Assembly (NCBI GenBank): GCA_023053575.1
Contig: JAKZAP010000019.1
Location: 2,604,001-2,668,000, forward strand
Reading direction: 5' to 3'
DNA: 64,000 nt
From: Branchinecta lynchi
Taxonomy: Eukaryota > Arthropoda > Branchiopoda > Anostraca > Branchinectidae
The number at the start of each line of letters is the position of its first letter. Position 1 is the stretch's first letter. This document shows positions 53,399 to 62,154 of this stretch, in pieces. Position numbers and translations under genes: made by a program. Below the pieces are notes generated by a model that saw only the letters and a program-made list of their open reading frames with translations, was not told the DNA's origin and searched no databases.

Positions 53399-56371
53399 TT
53401 ATTTTCCTCCCAATGTATCATACATTAACCAGTCTGGTTGCTTGAGTTGCCTGGGTCTTAAACCTGCAGTTCGCGATGTCGAAGCTTGCTGACTGGTTGT
53501 TGGGGTTACGTCCCTTTCTTGAAGTGTGGTTCCTTTCTCAAATCTTCTTCTGTGCCTTGTCATTTCGTTTTTGGATTTTTGGAATAGTCTGCGTCCTTCG
53601 TGTGACGTTGCCGGTAAAATATCCGCTCTGGTTAGGACATATGGGTTTACTGGCGAAGCTAAATCTAGTGGTGGTTCTTCATAACCGATTGACGGAATCC
53701 TTTGATGTCCGTCTTGTGCTAGACCTTGATGCGACGTTTCTGCTGCAGGTTGTTTTTCAGTTTGGTCCAGTGGAACGGAGATTGGTACACCGAGTCCACA
53801 AACCTGGTCAGCATTTCCAGTTTCTTGTGCTGCTTGCGTCTCACCGACCAATGTGTGTTCGTTAGCATCTGCTTCTATTCCTGCAGCAGGGGCCGTCGGA
53901 GTTGAGTGCACTTCGTCGAAGTTCAGCCTGTATCGATCCGTTGACAGCTTCTCGTCGAATTCTAATGGTGTGGTATAGCTATCATTTGTAGGTCTGATTA
54001 CTGTTGGGCTTTGCATAAATGGCGGTACGTTTTCGCTTGTTTCTGAAAGTTTCACTGGAGTTGAACATCTTACGCGGGGCGTAAACAATGGCTGATCTCC
54101 AAAAACTTCATCTTCATAATTTATTCCGTCTATATCCTGTTGGTAATCATCCCAAGTTAAATCGCTATTTGCTAGAGACAGTGGCGTTTTCACTACTACT
54201 TCACCAAACATAGCGTCAGGTTCCGTGTATACGTCAGAGCAGGATTTGTAACGTTTCGCACCAGGCGGTGTAACATAGAATGCACTAGGTTGGTCATCAT
54301 ACTGTCCGTCATGCAAGTTTTCGGGAATTTGAAATCGAGGTGTACGGGGTTGCGGGTCGGAGGAACTGGTTGAAGAACTATGGCTTCTGGTACTGGTTCT
54401 GGGCTGTGCCGGTTCTGGGCGACTGGGAACTAGAGTAACAAGTGGCACTGGGGCCGTGACAGCTGTATCGAGCAAGTTTTCTGAATTTGGTACTGTTGTG
54501 ATAAATCTTGGCGATCGACGTAGTGTGGTGACCGGCTCTGCTGTCCTTCTTGCGGTTTGTCGTTCTGCTGTCAATCGTTCCATTTCAGAAGCTTCGTGAT
54601 TCGTTTGCCCGCCGCTTGTGGATTCAAGTTGCGGTTCAGCTTCCTGATTGGCTTGTCCATTCTTGTCCCACCATGTGACGTGTCTGTTCTTCGCCGATTG
54701 GCCCGTATCCGTGTGTTCATCTTCTTCAATTTCAATAGTACGTTCCCACAAACTTCTTGGTCGATGAATCTTTAGCCTATTATAATGGACGATTTGCTTG
54801 TCTCCATCTGCATTTCTTGTGATTTCGTAATTTACTTGATTTTCTAGTACTGTGGTTATCCGATAAGGGCCTAGCCAACGGATTTTCGCAAGCTTTATCT
54901 GCCTTGCTTCCGGTGGAACTTTGAGAAGGACAAGTTGGCCTATTGAATAGGGTTTCATGTTGACCTTCCGATCGTGTATGTTCTTTTGTCGGTCTCGAGC
55001 AAATTCTGAGTTTTTGCTAACTAGGTCGTATGCTATCTTCTGTCGAGTCAGCATTTCGGACTTGTAATTTTCATCCATGTTATAGAATACGCGGCTGTTT
55101 ATTACAACTTCGGTTGGGAATCTGGGCTCTCTCAGAAACATTGCGTAGAAGGGTGAATCGCCTATACTTTCGTTAAAGGCAGAGTTCATGCTGAATTGGA
55201 CGTATCTGAGGTGGTTCTCCCAGTCGGCGTAGTCTCTTCTTGCTATATACAAGCTTAACATGGTTGCTATGTCTTTGTTTTTTACTTCAGCTTTCCCATT
55301 GTGACAGGGTCGAAAGCTGCTGGTACGCGTCTGCTTTATTCCTAAAACTTCTAGCGTACTTTTGAAAATTTCAGACATAAATTCTGAACCTTGGTCGCTG
55401 AGTATGTAATCACAACTTCCGTAAACGAGCACAAAATTTTCAACAAAAGATCGCGCTACTGAGTTCGCTGTTTTGTCTGGTATACCCGCTAGGACTGTGT
55501 AGCGAGTGAAATGGTCCGCAATTACGACCACGTATTTGCTTCCTCTGGTTGAAGTTGGAAAAGGTCCTAACAAGTCTATGCTAACAACATTTAGCGGACC
55601 GGTTGCTTTCCTAACTTCGCCTAAAGGTGCTTTTGGCGTATAGTTCAATCCTTTTCTTTGACAGCATGGCAGACATGTTTCTATGTATTCTTTGATAATG
55701 TTGTACATTCCTCGGAAATAGAAACGAGCTCGTATCCTGTGGTACGTTTTCAGAAAAGAATAATGTCCTGCAAGTTGTGAATCGTGGTATTCTTCAAGTA
55801 TTCCTGGTACCATAGACATAGGTAGGACAGGTACTGTGTTAATTTCGGATCGTCTGCATCTTTGGGCAGGAATAGAAATGTAGCATAAAAGTTCTGTGTC
55901 TTTATCTATGACAAAGTTCTGAATTTCGCGAATGACAGTTTTCTCGACTTCTAGCGGAAGTGGTTGGCCAGTTGCTAGGTACTCGCGTATGGATGATGCA
56001 AAATAGTCTTGTTCCTGGTTCTTCCGGAATTCTTGAACATATCCATTTTGTGCTTCCTGTTTTGTTTCTATGAAGTTAACATTTGAGGGCCAAATGCTCT
56101 TATCTTCGTTTTCTGCGATGTGGTCTTGTTTCTTGATCAAGTTTCCGTTTGTTTGAGGTGAAGATGTTTCCAATATTGGTTTCCTGTCTAGTCTTGACAA
56201 TGCGTCGCTGACTGAATTGAGGCGTCCAGGCAAGTACTGGATCGTAAAATCGTATCCCAAAAGTTCGGTTTGCATTCTTGCCCATTTTCCTGTGACGTCT
56301 TTGCTTGTTCCTTTAAGGAGAAACTGGAGCGGTTGGTGATCCGATGCAATGGTGAACCGTTTACCTAGCAA
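53399..56371 (-). CDS. pol: Pol, second part: end of RNase H, integrase and a long C-terminal tail
   Basis: 990 codons. The start overlaps the end of the first part, where a one-base length change shifts the frame. Residues 1-70 finish RNase H (D11 of SDHQPL, then RLNSVSDALSRLDR). The integrase has H196, H203, C233 and C236 (zinc domain) and D266, D326 and E362 (a DD35E core: SIDLLGP, LSDQGSEFMS, NGKAEVKNKD). A GPY module follows near 499-505 (WLGPYRI). No chromodomain is evident. About 430 further residues, rich in Thr, Pro, Glu and Arg, follow, which is unusually long. The enzyme would insert the DNA copy into host chromosomes. Confidence 0.9.
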   Translation of the reverse strand: MLGKRFTIASDHQPLQFLLKGTSKDVTGKWARMQTELLGYDFTIQYLPGRLNSVSDALSRLDRKPILETSSPQTNGNLIKKQDHIAENEDKSIWPSNVNFIETKQEAQNGYVQEFRKNQEQDYFASSIREYLATGQPLPLEVEKTVIREIQNFVIDKDTELLCYISIPAQRCRRSEINTVPVLPMSMVPGILEEYHDSQLAGHYSFLKTYHRIRARFYFRGMYNIIKEYIETCLPCCQRKGLNYTPKAPLGEVRKATGPLNVVSIDLLGPFPTSTRGSKYVVVIADHFTRYTVLAGIPDKTANSVARSFVENFVLVYGSCDYILSDQGSEFMSEIFKSTLEVLGIKQTRTSSFRPCHNGKAEVKNKDIATMLSLYIARRDYADWENHLRYVQFSMNSAFNESIGDSPFYAMFLREPRFPTEVVINSRVFYNMDENYKSEMLTRQKIAYDLVSKNSEFARDRQKNIHDRKVNMKPYSIGQLVLLKVPPEARQIKLAKIRWLGPYRITTVLENQVNYEITRNADGDKQIVHYNRLKIHRPRSLWERTIEIEEDEHTDTGQSAKNRHVTWWDKNGQANQEAEPQLESTSGGQTNHEASEMERLTAERQTARRTAEPVTTLRRSPRFITTVPNSENLLDTAVTAPVPLVTLVPSRPEPAQPRTSTRSHSSSTSSSDPQPRTPRFQIPENLHDGQYDDQPSAFYVTPPGAKRYKSCSDVYTEPDAMFGEVVVKTPLSLANSDLTWDDYQQDIDGINYEDEVFGDQPLFTPRVRCSTPVKLSETSENVPPFMQSPTVIRPTNDSYTTPLEFDEKLSTDRYRLNFDEVHSTPTAPAAGIEADANEHTLVGETQAAQETGNADQVCGLGVPISVPLDQTEKQPAAETSHQGLAQDGHQRIPSIGYEEPPLDLASPVNPYVLTRADILPATSHEGRRLFQKSKNEMTRHRRRFEKGTTLQERDVTPTTSQQASTSRTAGLRPRQLKQPDWLMYDTLGGK

Positions 56372-58514
56372 ATATGGTCGGGAAAGTTCTGACGCAGTGG
56401 AGAATTGCTAAAGCTTCTCGTTGTATTGTTGAATGTGATCTTTCTGCGTTGTTGAAAGATCTGCTTGTGTACTGGATCACGCGCTCTTTACCATCTTGTT
56501 CTTGTGCTAGGTAACCACCACACGCTTTCAGGCTTGCGTCGCAGTAAATTTTCATGGCTGCAGCTTCTCTGGTAAGATCTGGTAGACCGAGGATTGGTTT
56601 TTCCATGAGCTTCCCTCTTAGTGTTTCAAAAGCTTCCTTTTGTTCCTCTCCAAAAATAAATGGTTGGTCTTTCTTGGTAAGCAAGTTCAAACAAGCGCTG
56701 ATCTCCGAATAGCCTCTTACAAATTTTCGAAAATAATTGAACAGGCCTAGCGCCGATCTCAGCTGTGATATATCTTTGGGGTATTCTAAGTCTCTTACTG
56801 CACTCAACTTATTTGGATCCGGCCTTATGCCTTTACTGTCAATTTCATAACCGATATAGGTCACGCGGTTCGAAAACAGAAGGCATTTGCTCGGTTTCAA
56901 TTTTATTCCATGCTTTCTGAATGCTGCTAGCACTCTTTGCATCAGTGAATAATGTTGTTCTTCCGAAAAAGATCCGGCGATTGTGTCATCCAAGTAAACA
57001 GAAACGCCTTCGTCAAATAGGTGACAGAGAATTCTATGCATTATTCGGCTGTAGGCCATTGGCGCGTTTTTCAAACCAAATGCCAGTTTCTTGTAGACAT
57101 ACTGCTCGTGTCCAGGTGCTGAGAAACCAGTATATTGGCGGCTTTCCGGTTCGATCTCTAAAGCCCAATATCCGGCAATACAATCCAATACTGAGAAAAC
57201 AGTTTTGTTGTGTAGCCGGTCAAGGATTTGGCTTATGAGGGGCAAAGGGAACTCGTCGTTAACCGTAACGGCATTTAAAGCTCTGAAATCGGTCACGAGT
57301 CTTTTTGTTCCATCTTTCTTTCCAACTAGCAGTAAAGGGGCGTTCCATGGTGATGCTGCTCGCTCGATGACGTCACAGTCGAGCATGCGCTGAATCTCTT
57401 TCTTTGCGATGTCTTCTAAGTGGATAGGTATTCGGTAGGGCCGTACTTTTACTGGTCTCGTATCTTTTTCAATCTCTATGTGAAATGGCTCAAGATTGCA
57501 GTTTCCGAGCTCCGTGCTGGATTTTGAAAATACGTCATGATTTTCGATGACTAAAGTTTCAGCAAGTTTCCTCCTTTTGGGTTCCTTATCAAGATGACTG
57601 AAATCGAACAAAGACAGGAACTTGCTTTCTTCCTCTCGGTTAAGCGGTTTGACGGTGTTCGTCACCAAACTTCCTTCTTCCTTTGTTGTTCCTGCCAATG
57701 ATATTTGATTGACGGAAATGGCTGGCTGCGGTTTCCAGGCTTCGGCATTTGCAACGAAAATTTTTGGAACGGTGATTTGTTTGTCCGAAAAATTCTCAAT
57801 GAGGACTTGAATGAAGCCGTCTCGTGGTTTGATTATCTGATCAGCCAGCTCCAAATCGGGAAAGCGAGAGCGAATTTCTTCTGTCGCTTCAACGAGTAGG
57901 TCTTGATCGTAGATGAGGGGTCCGCGAGATGTGCTGAGAGTACACCGTTTGACTGTTCTTGGTGGAAACTTCGTGCGTGTTACAAAACATAATCTGTGGA
58001 TTTCTGGCGGGCTTGTAGTTTGCTCCGGACCGGGTTTTGTTAAACGAACTGGCGTCGAATCTTCGTCTTCGTGGCTTGGATCTGGTCCAGTTTTGCAAAT
58101 ACAATCTTTTGTACTATTGCGAGAGTTCACGGAAAATGAATTGTAGGCGCGGTACGGTGTAGAAACTGTCTCAATATCGCGATGTGTCCCGTAATTTTCC
58201 TTTATATCATAATTCGTGTCCCGTGATTTGTTCACTAGTTTATCTGTTTCGGGGTCAACCATGAGACAATACTTTTTCATAAAACTGTAGCCAATTATCA
58301 TTGGCACTTTAAGCACTTTGCTGACAAGAAAACACTCAGTATACAATTTTCCATTTAATTCGATTGTCTCCGTCAGGTTCCCAATAACATTTAAACTGTG
58401 ACCACTAGCGCTGTTTACGGCAGCGGTGCTTTTTGACAACTTATTTCTAACATGGCTGGGTAGCCTCATGAAAAGTTCATTCGATATAATGCTCAAGCAT
58501 GCTCCTGTGTCTGC
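56361..58514 (-). CDS. pol: Pol, first part: protease, reverse transcriptase, most of RNase H
   Basis: Open from just after a TAG at 58517-58515 to 56361. It opens with an aspartic protease active site (ADTGACLS). The RT has its catalytic box YLDD at residues 501-504 (numbered from the first Met at 58496) and VYKKLAFGLKNAP upstream. RNase H begins with D653 (YCDAS) and E694 (TIQREALA). The frame then ends at 56363-56361 because of a one-base change in a C run near 56381-56383. The same frame is used upstream at 58889-58515, so the TAG is an isolated nonsense codon. Confidence 0.88.
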   Translation of the reverse strand, partial: ADTGACLSIISNELFMRLPSHVRNKLSKSTAAVNSASGHSLNVIGNLTETIELNGKLYTECFLVSKVLKVPMIIGYSFMKKYCLMVDPETDKLVNKSRDTNYDIKENYGTHRDIETVSTPYRAYNSFSVNSRNSTKDCICKTGPDPSHEDEDSTPVRLTKPGPEQTTSPPEIHRLCFVTRTKFPPRTVKRCTLSTSRGPLIYDQDLLVEATEEIRSRFPDLELADQIIKPRDGFIQVLIENFSDKQITVPKIFVANAEAWKPQPAISVNQISLAGTTKEEGSLVTNTVKPLNREEESKFLSLFDFSHLDKEPKRRKLAETLVIENHDVFSKSSTELGNCNLEPFHIEIEKDTRPVKVRPYRIPIHLEDIAKKEIQRMLDCDVIERAASPWNAPLLLVGKKDGTKRLVTDFRALNAVTVNDEFPLPLISQILDRLHNKTVFSVLDCIAGYWALEIEPESRQYTGFSAPGHEQYVYKKLAFGLKNAPMAYSRIMHRILCHLFDEGVSVYLDDTIAGSFSEEQHYSLMQRVLAAFRKHGIKLKPSKCLLFSNRVTYIGYEIDSKGIRPDPNKLSAVRDLEYPKDISQLRSALGLFNYFRKFVRGYSEISACLNLLTKKDQPFIFGEEQKEAFETLRGKLMEKPILGLPDLTREAAAMKIYCDASLKACGGYLAQEQDGKERVIQYTSRSFNNAERSHSTIQREALAILHCVRTFPTIFAR

Positions 58515-58889
58515 CTAAGCATTCACCGTATTGCCACCCAAAATAACATTGACAAACGGGGCATGGTTACTATGGGGAGCACAAAAATACGTAGAAACTA
58601 GCTTATCAAAACTACACGGGCAATTTAACTGAGAAATTAGGCAATTAGGACAATCACAGCATTTTTTACGCACTGATATATTTTTCCGAGCACTAGAGAA
58701 ACGAGAAAAAGGATGTGAATCGTGCGGTCGCCGCGAACTAGCACGAGCACATCCTAGTTCAAGTTTAAAGAACTGAATTTCTTTTCCACTCGGCACTGGG
58801 AGGCGTAGTGGCCCCTGACGCCACAGTTGAAGCATCTCCCGACAGGGTTTCCGTCTTTTGTCGGAATGCTGCGACGAGGAGACCAACAA
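58515..58889 (-). pseudogene. pol: Pol start in the -1 frame, ended by TAG
   Basis: Overlaps the end of gag and lies in the -1 frame relative to it. After the frameshift site it encodes a linker with CCDCPNC and then the start of the protease (FVNVILGGNTVNA). A TAG at 58517-58515 stops it one codon before the DTG motif. The downstream frame is the same, so only this codon separates the two. Confidence 0.75.
58711..58769 (-). promoter_or_regulatory. -1 ribosomal frameshift signal at the gag-pol junction
   Basis: In the gag frame the slippery heptamer T TTA AAC lies at 58769-58763. After an 8-base spacer comes a stem-loop: GGATGTG pairs with CACATCC, and inside it TCGTGC pairs with GCACGA, leaving a 15-base loop (58754-58711). 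The pol frame is -1 to gag. Heptamer, spacer and stem all meet the usual rule. Confidence 0.85.
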
Positions 58890-59940
58890 TGTTTAGCCTC
58901 GTGGTTTGGCTTACCGCAATTATAGCACAGCCTATCTTGCCTGCTTCCACCGTGAGTAGAACCACTACTGCCTGCCTCGCTACTTGTAAATAAACTAGGC
59001 CTACCCTGCGGAATTTTCTGTTTGGCATGAGAGAACCCTTGGTTCGACCGACTAAAAGCTTGATCTCTATTTCTATACTGACCACGGTGATCGTTGTCGG
59101 GCGCGCGCGTTTGAAGTTGATCGTAAGTTTTATACGCCGTTTGCGACCCGTTTTTATCCTGGTGAGGATATCTAGTTTTAAAGGTTCGGCTTGGAAAAGG
59201 CGAGCGCGAACGAGGAAATTCTGGTCTCTGAACTTGCTGGTTTCTTTCGTGCCTTTCGGGATAATGCGTAACGACCGGTTTAGCTTCTGTCGCTTCGCTG
59301 GGAACTGTTTGTACAAAATGCATATCCGAATGGGGTGAAACAGTGGTTCTAGCTGCTTGTTTTATCCGGCCGTATTCCCGAGAACGAAAATCGTTCATGA
59401 TGAAGTTGGATGCTTCTGTGAAATTTGCCGGATTCCGGGCTAAAATCCGCATACCTAAAGACGGTGACAAACTGTCTATCAACATATTCTTCATCAAATT
59501 TTCTGCTGCCTGATAGGCAGAGCCTGCCATCGCGGCAGCTGCTGGTGCTGCTGGCATAGCCTCAAGACTTAAAAGCTGAAGTACTTTCTTTTTCAACGAG
59601 ATAAGAAAAGGGTACGGATCTTCGCCATCTTCTAAAACTAAAGGCGCATGAAGTAATTTTGCTTTGTGTGAAGTGTGCTCAAACTGTGAAACTAAACGTT
59701 GCCGCAATAAAGCGAACGACGTGAGTGACGCTTTGTTTGCGGCAAGAAAATCGCTAGCAGGACCGCTGCTTCTCATGAATGCGACTTTGATAAGTGCTCC
59801 ATCGTCAATTAGCTCGTCCCAGTCTTCAAGTTTAGCCACACTTTCGACAAAGTCGGTAACATCCGTACTCCGTCAAAAATCGGAATTTGCTGAGCAATTC
59901 GGCAAAGGAGTGATAAATCAATCTTGTCGTCACCCGGCAT
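58754..59940 (-). pseudogene. gag: Gag polyprotein, one frameshift near its start
   Basis: An ATG at 59940-59938, about 175 bases after the PBS, opens the frame. A one-base length change near 59867 shifts it into the long frame that runs to TAG 58756-58754. The main part is capsid-like with an Ala-rich patch and a proline/serine/arginine-rich C-terminal half. Two zinc knuckles lie about 305-318 (CYNCGKPNHEAKHC) and 336-349 (CFNCGVRGHYASQC), counting from 59839. In this class the protein packages the RNA and forms the particle. The lesion would separate the first two dozen residues from the rest. Confidence 0.85.
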
Positions 59941-60098
59941 TTTTCCACTTGCGTTTGATTCTATTTGGTTAAAGAACAGTAGACTCGAACGATGGAATTC
60001 TGATCAGAACTAACGAGACTAATAATTTCTAGCGAATATTAAAGCACTGAAATGATGAATGATGGATCAATACATGCAATCTGATACCTCCCACAAGA

Positions 60099-60113
60099 GC
60101 GACGCTGCCACCA
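60099..60113 (-). promoter_or_regulatory. Primer-binding site, leucine-tRNA-like
   Basis: One base inside the 5' LTR the minus strand reads TGGTGGCAGCGTCGC. The first 11 bases are complementary to CGCTGCCA plus CCA, the 3' end I recall for a leucine tRNA isoacceptor. The remaining bases do not match my recollection, so the tRNA identity is tentative. Confidence 0.65.
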
Positions 60114-60114
60114 G

Positions 60115-60746
60115 TGAAACGGTGCTTCCCCTTACTCTATTGCATGTTAGTGACTGGGTAGCATGGTCGGAATAACAGCAATATCTACCTTAGAGTGGTG
60201 TAGAGGCGAGTTCGCGGTCCGTCTGCTCCTGGGAGTCTTTACCGGTATCCTAGTTCAGAACGCAAGCTGCGGGTTGATCCTGGCTTTATTCACAAACATA
60301 GGTTGATCTCGTTATACACAGTTCATGTCTTATACAACACGTAAGCACATACAATAAGTCTTCATAACACTGGGTCAATCAGTGACCATATGATATGCAC
60401 GCCACGCGAGTTCTGAGGGCGAGTGACTACTGTTCTCTGTCCCTAACTTCTACTCTTCACTCTCTCTAACGTCGCAGGCTTTACCAGTTAAGGCTTTTAT
60501 AGGCTTAAAGGACGTGCGTCACCGGCCCTGATTTGGTAAACAGTTATCGGAAATCGTCAACCACAATAACAGGATATCGGCTAACCAACTATCGGAAATC
60601 GCCAGCCACAATAACAGGATATCGGCATCCTGTTCCCTTAAACGACACACGCTTAGCATTTAGAACTGGGAACCCGGAAATGTGGTTAACCATAAGATAA
60701 GGCAACTGCGTAGTACTTTAGTCTCCAAGAGCCTTCAATTGTTACA
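60115..60746 (-). repeat. 5' LTR
   Basis: 632 bp with TG...CA ends, nearly identical to 44948-45578. The 45-bp U3 duplication and AATAAA (60290-60285) are conserved. Confidence 0.95.
60494..60501 (-). promoter_or_regulatory. TATA box in the 5' LTR
   Basis: The minus strand reads TATAAAAG, with the U3 repeats upstream and AATAAA about 205 bases downstream. The 3' LTR has the same box at 45326-45333. It probably drives the full-length RNA towards lower coordinates. Confidence 0.65.
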
Positions 60747-61099
60747 ATCAACTTCAAATAAAACTTTTACTTTCAACAAACTTTCCGGTTTTGGCCGGAT
60801 TCCGGGCGAACTATTTGTCTGATGACAAAATAGTTTTCACCATCGTCTTCAGCATGTCTTTCTACCCCTAAATCGAACATCTAATCAACTTCAAACAAAA
60901 CTTTTACTTTCAACAAACTTTCCGGTTTGGGCCAGATTCCGGGCGAACTACTTGTCCGAGGACAAAATAGTTTTCACCATCGTGTTCAGCATGTCTTCTT
61001 ACCCCATAATTGACTATCACATTAGCTGTTTCAAAATATTTTGTTTGTCCCTTAATTTGAATCCCCTCCCCCACCCCTAAATGTAGAGCTTCAAAGCCC

Positions 61100-61271
61100 T
61101 TTATTCAAACAATGTTTACACGGATACGTCAGCTCTGATTTTTCATCAACGATATTTCGGCCCTTCTTGGCAAGGGTCCTCGTCAGGCTGATGAAAAATC
61201 AGAGCTGACGTATCCGTGTAAACATTGTTTGAATAAATGTTTCAAAGTCAGCTTGGGCTCAAAGAATATTT
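61100..61271 (-). mobile_element. 172-bp hammerhead-bearing foldback insertion with 13-bp target duplication
   Basis: AGCTTCAAAGCCC lies at 61087-61099 and again at 61272-61284. The insertion is a hairpin with arms of about 50 bp (tcaaacaatgtttacacgga ... and its reverse), with a hammerhead-like core at the tip and a unique tail tttcaaagtcagcttgggct. The other family A copies (for example 37550) lack it, which gives the empty site. No protein is encoded. The variable, long duplication and tail fit target-primed reverse transcription. Confidence 0.82.
61141..61200 (-). ncRNA. Hammerhead ribozyme-like motif with a long perfect stem I
   Basis: On the minus strand CTGACGA (61186-61180) is followed by a seven-pair stem II with a bulged A and the loop GCCAAG, then GAAA (61158-61155) and TATC (61154-61151). 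Sequences on both sides pair for 14 bases as stem I (GATTTTTCATCAGC with its partner, one G-U), and the pairing continues outward in the foldback arms. Stem III is minimal, as in Penelope-type hammerheads that work best as dimers. Confidence 0.65.
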
Positions 61272-61525
61272 AGCTTCAAAGCCCATCTACGAAGTTGACT
61301 GGTCCGACGACCCAACGAACCCTCACACCAAGTTTCATCAAAATATCTCGTTCCCTTCGAGAGTTATCGTGCTTACAGACGGACGGACGGACGGACGGAC
61401 AGACGGACAACTTTTGCGATGTCATAGGTATCCCTCCACTTACGTTTTGGGATCCCAAAAAGTGCATCGCTGTCAGAATCACTGACGCGGTTGTACTCAA
61501 TTAATCCTGTACTCTTTCGATCCAG

Positions 61526-61861
61526 ATGGACGACGTCTTAATCATTCATGTGGAGGACGACGAAACATATTCAACAGAGGATAGTGCTGTCAAGAATGCT
61601 GACGCACTATCACAATTTCCGCCCGAACTGGTTTCCAGCAACGGCCAACGGAACAAAGCTGAGCGTCAAAGGCTCCGCAGGAAAAGGTTGCACAGCAAAG
61701 GCTGCTCGTATTCGTATCAACGAAAGGACGTGATCCGACCAACAACACTTAAGCGACAAAAACGCGGCGCCACTGCTACTAAACGCCGTCAGAAGTCAGT
61801 TTCAGTCACCGAAGGCGAGCACCCAATGGAATCTTCGAACCAGTATCGGCTGACATTTTGA
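61526..61861 (+). CDS. Unrecognised basic ORF, 111 aa
   Basis: ATG start with an acidic N-terminus (MDDVLIIHVEDDETYSTEDS) and a strongly basic, Arg/Lys-rich middle (KAERQRLRRKRLH, LKRQKRGATATKRRQKS). It may be a nucleic-acid-binding remnant or a chance frame. A second frame starts 50 bases after its stop. No family recognised, and no splice sites were fixed. Confidence 0.3.
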   Translation: MDDVLIIHVEDDETYSTEDSAVKNADALSQFPPELVSSNGQRNKAERQRLRRKRLHSKGCSYSYQRKDVIRPTTLKRQKRGATATKRRQKSVSVTEGEHPMESSNQYRLTF

Positions 61862-61911
61862 TTCTCGACGAAATAAAACCTTAGAAATATTTTCCACCAC
61901 CATTAGAAAAA

Positions 61912-62154
61912 ATGGCGTGGCAGATACACAAATTTGAAGGCTATACAAAATGTCTAAGGACAAGACGACAGCCCACCCAAACGACGAAGAGAATCGCCAC
62001 TGAACAGTTAGGCAATCTACTGGATCCACGAACAACTGGCATCACGGACCTCAGAAACCTTTTGCACATGCCTCCCACTTATCAAGGAAGGTGTGTCACG
62101 GAGTGTTCATCTCGTCACGTCCGCACAGAGGTACTCGGGAAATTGCAAAGCTGA
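61912..62154 (+). CDS. Unrecognised ORF, 80 aa
   Basis: Follows the 111-aa frame on the same strand and has a similar basic, Thr/Arg-rich composition (RTRRQPTQTTKRIATEQLGN). It could be a second piece of one old gene. No family recognised. Confidence 0.25.
   Translation: MAWQIHKFEGYTKCLRTRRQPTQTTKRIATEQLGNLLDPRTTGITDLRNLLHMPPTYQGRCVTECSSRHVRTEVLGKLQS

Larger units (their letters stand above)
44948..60746 (-). mobile_element. Errantivirus-like endogenous Ty3/gypsy retroelement, 15.8 kb, two envelope-like genes
   Basis: Order on the minus strand: 5' LTR (60746-60115), leucine-tRNA-like PBS, gag, frameshift signal, protease-RT-RNase H, integrase with a long tail, two unknown ORFs, envelope-like gene 1, envelope-like gene 2, about 1.3 kb of 3' non-coding sequence with A tracts, polypurine tract, 3' LTR (45578-44948). 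The pol order PR-RT-RH-IN and the GPY module place it in Ty3/gypsy, and the baculovirus-F-like envelope fits errantiviruses. Usual members are about half this size. LTRs differ at three sites only, yet gag, protease, RNase H and envelope 1 each carry one lesion, so this copy is defective alone. Confidence 0.9.
60747..61460 (+). mobile_element. Family A copy, cut at its left by the LTR element
   Basis: Starts abruptly inside a family A unit (atcaacttcaaataaaactt) at the LTR edge, has two units, the spacer, tttcatcaaaatatctcgtt, an (acgg)n tract and the right end ttttgggatcccaaaaa. A foldback element is inserted at 61100-61271. Confidence 0.7.

Noticed and set aside
49680..58517. Programmed TAG readthrough in protease and env 1
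   Set aside because: Possible in principle, but a -1 frameshift signal already serves gag-pol, other lesions exist, and no readthrough context was evident. Kept only as a remote option.
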